From Argentina anserina (Eukaryota > Streptophyta > Magnoliopsida > Rosales > Rosaceae), in contig NC_065875.1 in NCBI RefSeq assembly GCF_933775445.1, positions 10,429,001-10,493,000 of the forward strand: 64,000 bases of DNA, read 5' to 3'. The notes below the pieces were generated by a model, which saw only the letters and a program-made list of their open reading frames with translations, was not told the DNA's origin and searched no databases. Every line of letters begins with the position of its first letter. The first letter of the stretch is position 1. Below are positions 60,370-64,000 of the stretch, in pieces. The translations under genes were made by a program, and so were the position numbers.

Positions 60370-61514
60370 AAGGATAAGACATGCTTAGTTCTCTCACTTT
60401 ATAATCCACTTAGTTGTTTAAACAAAATGCAGATCAAATGACATAAGAGTATCTACACTAGAATAACAAAAAATGGAGAACCAACAGAGTGGCACTCCCG
60501 TTCATGATTCATCAAGTAAATAATTATATGGTAATTGACGAGATCTTTAATCCATAATCTTAACTTGTTGATCATCTGTTACATTCAAAATGCAATTGAT
60601 TTTAGCAAGGTTGTCAAATTTTAGCAAGGTTGGCAAAAATGGAATAATGATAGATAAATAGAAAAAAGGGTGATGATGTATATTAGTTTTTTTTGTATGG
60701 CGGGGTTGTTTTTTGAAATTGAAATCGAGAAAGACGCATGCAAAAACCTAATGATGGTGTCCTCTGCATACAAAAGGAATAATCATAACACATGATTCAA
60801 TTTTTGAGAAATAGGTCAAGCGTGGGGCTACTCTCAGGTATCATGTTCTCCATTCATGAATCAAGACATCAAGTAAACAATTATCTCAAAATCAAAGTGG
60901 GAAAAAAGAAACATCGATGAATGCAGAAATAATTAACCCCAAAGATTAAAATAAGCATTTCACTCATCTATGAACAAAACCCACAACAAAACAGCCGGAA
61001 AATGGTAAGAAGAATACCTGACAAGCAAGTGTTGATTTCAAGAGAAGGCTATAATTCGAAGGTGATTACAAGGGGCCTCGCGCCAAAACTTCTTGGAGAA
61101 TAAGAAGCTTCGAACTGGTTCTTGTCTCTAGGGTGTTCAACGTAAAGGAAGAGACGAATCTGATATGTGAAAAATGAGATTTGTGGAGAATGAAGAGAGA
61201 AATGGAGAAGAAGAAAAAGTGTGCGGCGTTATTTAAGGTAGAGTTTTAATGACATGTGATATTTAAGAAACACTGAGGATAAAATGGGCTACTCGTAAAA
61301 TTTCATTTAAAAATACTGTAGCTCCGTGTTTTGCTCCGTGTTTTTGCTAAAAGCTATTTTCAAAAGCCACATTTCACTAGTTTTTTAATTTTGGCTGTTC
61401 TGAAAATCAAACCGGGTCAAAAGTAGCTTTAGAAAAGTTTACCAAATATTATCAATTATCTCCAAAAGCTCAAGCATGCACAAAAGCAGCCACAGAAGCC
61501 GTGCCAAACTGGCC

Positions 61515-62591
61515 TTTAATGACATATCAAGGAAATTCTAGTATGACCTAATGCATGCTATGCATCAATTTTATCCTAAACTTGTAGAATGAGTCACTCA
61601 ATTAGTAATATTGTCCTCAAAGTTGTAATTAAGTCCTTAAATTTAAATTTTACATTACCAATTGAAACGTGAAAGAAGTAATATTAGTCCTCAAAGTGCG
61701 AGTCATCAAACTTATAACTGTAATACTTTACGAGCAAAATTACTATTATCAACACTAATATACTAAATTAATGACTCAAGTTGTAAAATTTACAACTTTA
61801 AGAACCTATTTACAACCTTTAGAACAATATTACTACATTGATGACAGTAATTGTTATTTAATGTTGTTTGGAATTATTTAAATAAAAAGTCAAACATTAA
61901 GAGTTCAACTCGTAAATTTCTGCGTTTTGGATTCAAATGCACTCATGATTGAGATGGTGATTCGCTTTAATTTATACTATCAAACACAATTTTAACTTTA
62001 CGAGTTTTTGATTTCCAAACAAGGTAAATGTCATAACTAAAGGTAAACGCTACGAAATTTGTTGTCAATTTAGAAAATAGATATTACAAAGTAGACTTTG
62101 TAAAGTAATTTTGTAAAACCACAAGAATAATTTGGTAAAACAAGTTAATTGGTAAAAGGGTGAACTTGTAAATAGTAATAGCTAGCTACAAGGGGCAAAA
62201 TTGTATGGCCCCTTTTGGTTAACAAGATGTCAAGACATGAAAATGAATTATTTTCCTTCCCAAACTAATGTCCACTACTATAGTGGGAAGCATGAGTTTG
62301 GTGTCAACAACTTCACTAATAAATAATTCTTCCCAAAATGCCCATTATTAAGACAAAAATAGATGGAGAGAAAACATATGTTGTAAGGGTTAAGATTGTG
62401 AATAACAAAAAATGAAAAATAAAATAAAAAAAGGAAGAATAAAAGTCCATTCTCGCTCTCGAGTAAGGGTTAAAGGACACTAGGGTTTCTTAGTCGTCAT
62501 CTTCAGTCTTTTCTAGATATGTCGTTGTATGTGGTGGTACTTGGCCCTATTAGAGTGGTGTTGGGAAATGTATTGAAAAGCTTCTACTGCA
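61515..62591. other. Intergenic, AT-rich
   Basis: No gene. Several phrases such as GTAATATT and CTCAAAGT recur between 61600 and 61860 without a clear period. Confidence 0.45.
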
Positions 62592-62855
62592 ATGGAAGGA
62601 GTTGTGGAGGACTTGGCCTCTAAGTTGATTATTTTAAATGCAGAAGACTTAAAAGTAATCAAATTGGAGGATCTCGAACATGTGACTGTGAAGCGATTTT
62701 GGATGGTCAGAAGATTGGTAACGGCGAAGGATTTTAATATAGATGCTTTGATCAATACTTTGAAGAGGATTTGGAAGTTGAAAGGAGATGTGAGCATAGC
62801 ATTTTGGGGGTGTTCTGATAGGTTGGTGATGTCCTTTAAATTGGAGGCGGATTAA
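62592..62855 (+). pseudogene. LINE ORF1 (DUF4283-like) N-terminal fragment
   Basis: An 87-codon ORF from ATG at 62592. It contains DLASKLIILNAEDLKVIKLE, FWMVRRLVTAKDFNIDALIN and LKRIWKLKGDVSIAFWGCSD, in the pattern of the DUF4283 domain found at the start of plant L1-type LINE ORF1 proteins. It ends early, and no zinc knuckle, endonuclease or RT follows. It is either an internally deleted element or a captured fragment. Confidence 0.65.
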
Positions 62856-64000
62856 TTTGTTTTTTCGTTGGACTCAAGTTTTGCTTGTTTATTTTGGTTT
62901 GTTTTCCTTCATAGTTTGTAGGTAATAATGAGCTTGGTCTTTGTAGTGGAGCTTGCTCCGGCAGGATTTAGGAATATTTGGTCGTGATTTGATGGCTAAA
63001 GAAGTTATTTATTATTCTAAAAAAAGGTATGTAAATATAAAAATATGTAAAAAGGGTTCTATTTGCACCTCTCAAATTACTATGTGTACCTCCACTATTT
63101 TTCTGTTTTTGTTTGAATTGTTAAACTCATATGAAAAGACCAATAAGGACAAATGTATAAATAGAAAGAATTGTTTTTTTCTTTTACTATTTGTACCTCA
63201 CGGCCTCACCACAAGAGTACTCTTTAAAACAGCCCAAAAACCCAGAAAACCTAAATCCGATTAAGAAGGAAGACTTGAAATTATTCAAGAATGAAGAATT
63301 AAAAAGGGAATGATGATGAATAAATTAATCAATCCATTGAATCAAGTCTGAGTTATTCACAAGTTTTGAAGTGAAGAAACATCATCAAAATTGAACTAAT
63401 GTTTAATCACCATGTTTGTCTACGGAGCGGTATTACAAAATTAGGTTATAGATCTCCCTTCACTGTAATTCTTCATATGAGAATATTTGTAGATGTTCCA
63501 TATGGTAACACGGCCACCTCTCTTCCACCAATTCACTTTGATTCGCTCTTATTTCATTAGAAAATTTTGCAATTGTTACCAAAATAATATATGCCCAGAG
63601 AATGCATGATACCCATTTGGAGTTCATTGTAAAAAAAAAAACCCAAAAAATCTAAATCAATTTAAAATGTAGAATCGTCGATTCAATGGTATTGAATTGA
63701 AGAGTAGAAAGCGAGGAGTCTCACTATGTTCGGCTCGTATTCAAACTACCCAGAGAAACAAAATTAATCATGTATGTTGTGTAGAGAGCTAATTAAGAGG
63801 AGAAAGAAATCTTTGTAGATTGAAAGAGAGTTTGATGATGGTTCTAATAGCTATTGTCAGAGAGAAAGAATGAGAGAGTTTGACTTACGAAACGACTACG
63901 ATAGGTGGAGGTTATCAAAGTAAAAAAGAGGAGGCATGCTTAGGTTTTCTTGAAAATTAAAATAAAAAAGGAAGTGTATTAAGTAACAGAGGTACACCGT
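62856..64000. other. AT-rich DNA, possible unfinished TIR element
   Basis: No gene. CTATTTGCACCTCTCAAATT and TGTGTACCTCC near 63060-63095 resemble the reverse complement of the last bases of the window (GAGGTACACCGT), so a TIR element may span from about 63055 to beyond the right edge. Confidence 0.3.

Larger units (their letters stand above)
57172..61514 (-). mobile_element. PIF/Harbinger element with both genes, decayed
   Basis: The ends GGCCAAGTTTGGTACAGCT and, reversed, GGCCAGTTTGGCACGGCT define a unit of about 4.3 kb. The left flank is TTA and the right is TTT, compatible with a mutated 3-bp TSD. Inside, on the minus strand, are a DDE transposase (57615-58987) and, upstream of it, a Myb-like protein gene (59330-60369), the two-gene set of PIF/Pong elements. 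Confidence 0.85.

Overview
This window is nuclear DNA from a flowering plant, very probably a eudicot. The evidence is AT-rich DNA, GT-AG introns of about 80 to 1800 bp, a CC-NB-LRR resistance gene, plant-type nucleotide-sugar transporter and Golgi genes, and several plant transposon superfamilies. I see no bacterial operons, CRISPR array, phage genes or recognisable rRNA/tRNA genes. Genus cannot be fixed from sequence alone.

Layout. (1) 1-9.4 kb: a decayed Tat-lineage Ty3/gypsy retrotransposon on the minus strand, with one LTR, a gag-protease and a pol broken by stops and frameshifts, and an antisense extra ORF that runs off the left edge. (2) 10.8-12.5 kb: a four-exon SANTA-domain gene of the KNL2 kinetochore family (plus). 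(3) 13.3-15.9 kb: a six-exon GOT1-type Golgi transport gene (minus). (4) 17.4-21.9 kb: a seven-exon gene for a probably plastid-targeted membrane protein of unknown function (minus). (5) 22-41 kb: a transposon-rich block. It holds two hAT-like elements and a short hAT-like MITE, a 10-bp-TSD Mutator-like element, other TIR elements, a TGATGGGAGCAC-type LTR unit, and a copia element containing a solo LTR that itself contains a second solo LTR. (6) 41.9-45.1 kb: a CC-NB-LRR resistance gene (plus) with one premature stop. (7) 47.5-54.4 kb: a 14-exon CMP-sialic-acid-transporter-like gene (minus), with a GC-rich near-palindrome and an LTR-type repeat in its introns. (8) 55.5-61.5 kb: two DNA-element fragments, a Tourist-like MITE and a full PIF/Harbinger element carrying both its transposase and its Myb-like protein, both broken. 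(9) 61.5-64 kb: AT-rich DNA with a LINE ORF1 (DUF4283-like) fragment.

The host genes are independent single genes, not a pathway. GOT1 and the nucleotide-sugar transporter both act in the Golgi, but their proximity is probably chance. The most informative content is the transposon record: many insertions keep their target-site duplications, so order of insertion can be read directly. I found no convincing wholly new system. The best leads are the antisense ORF plus tandem-repeat module of the Tat element, the three-level LTR nest, the intronic GC-rich hairpin, the inverted copies of a MULE-like element about 31 kb apart, and the single-stop NLR allele. All gene models come from reading splice signals by eye; every listed coding join keeps frame.
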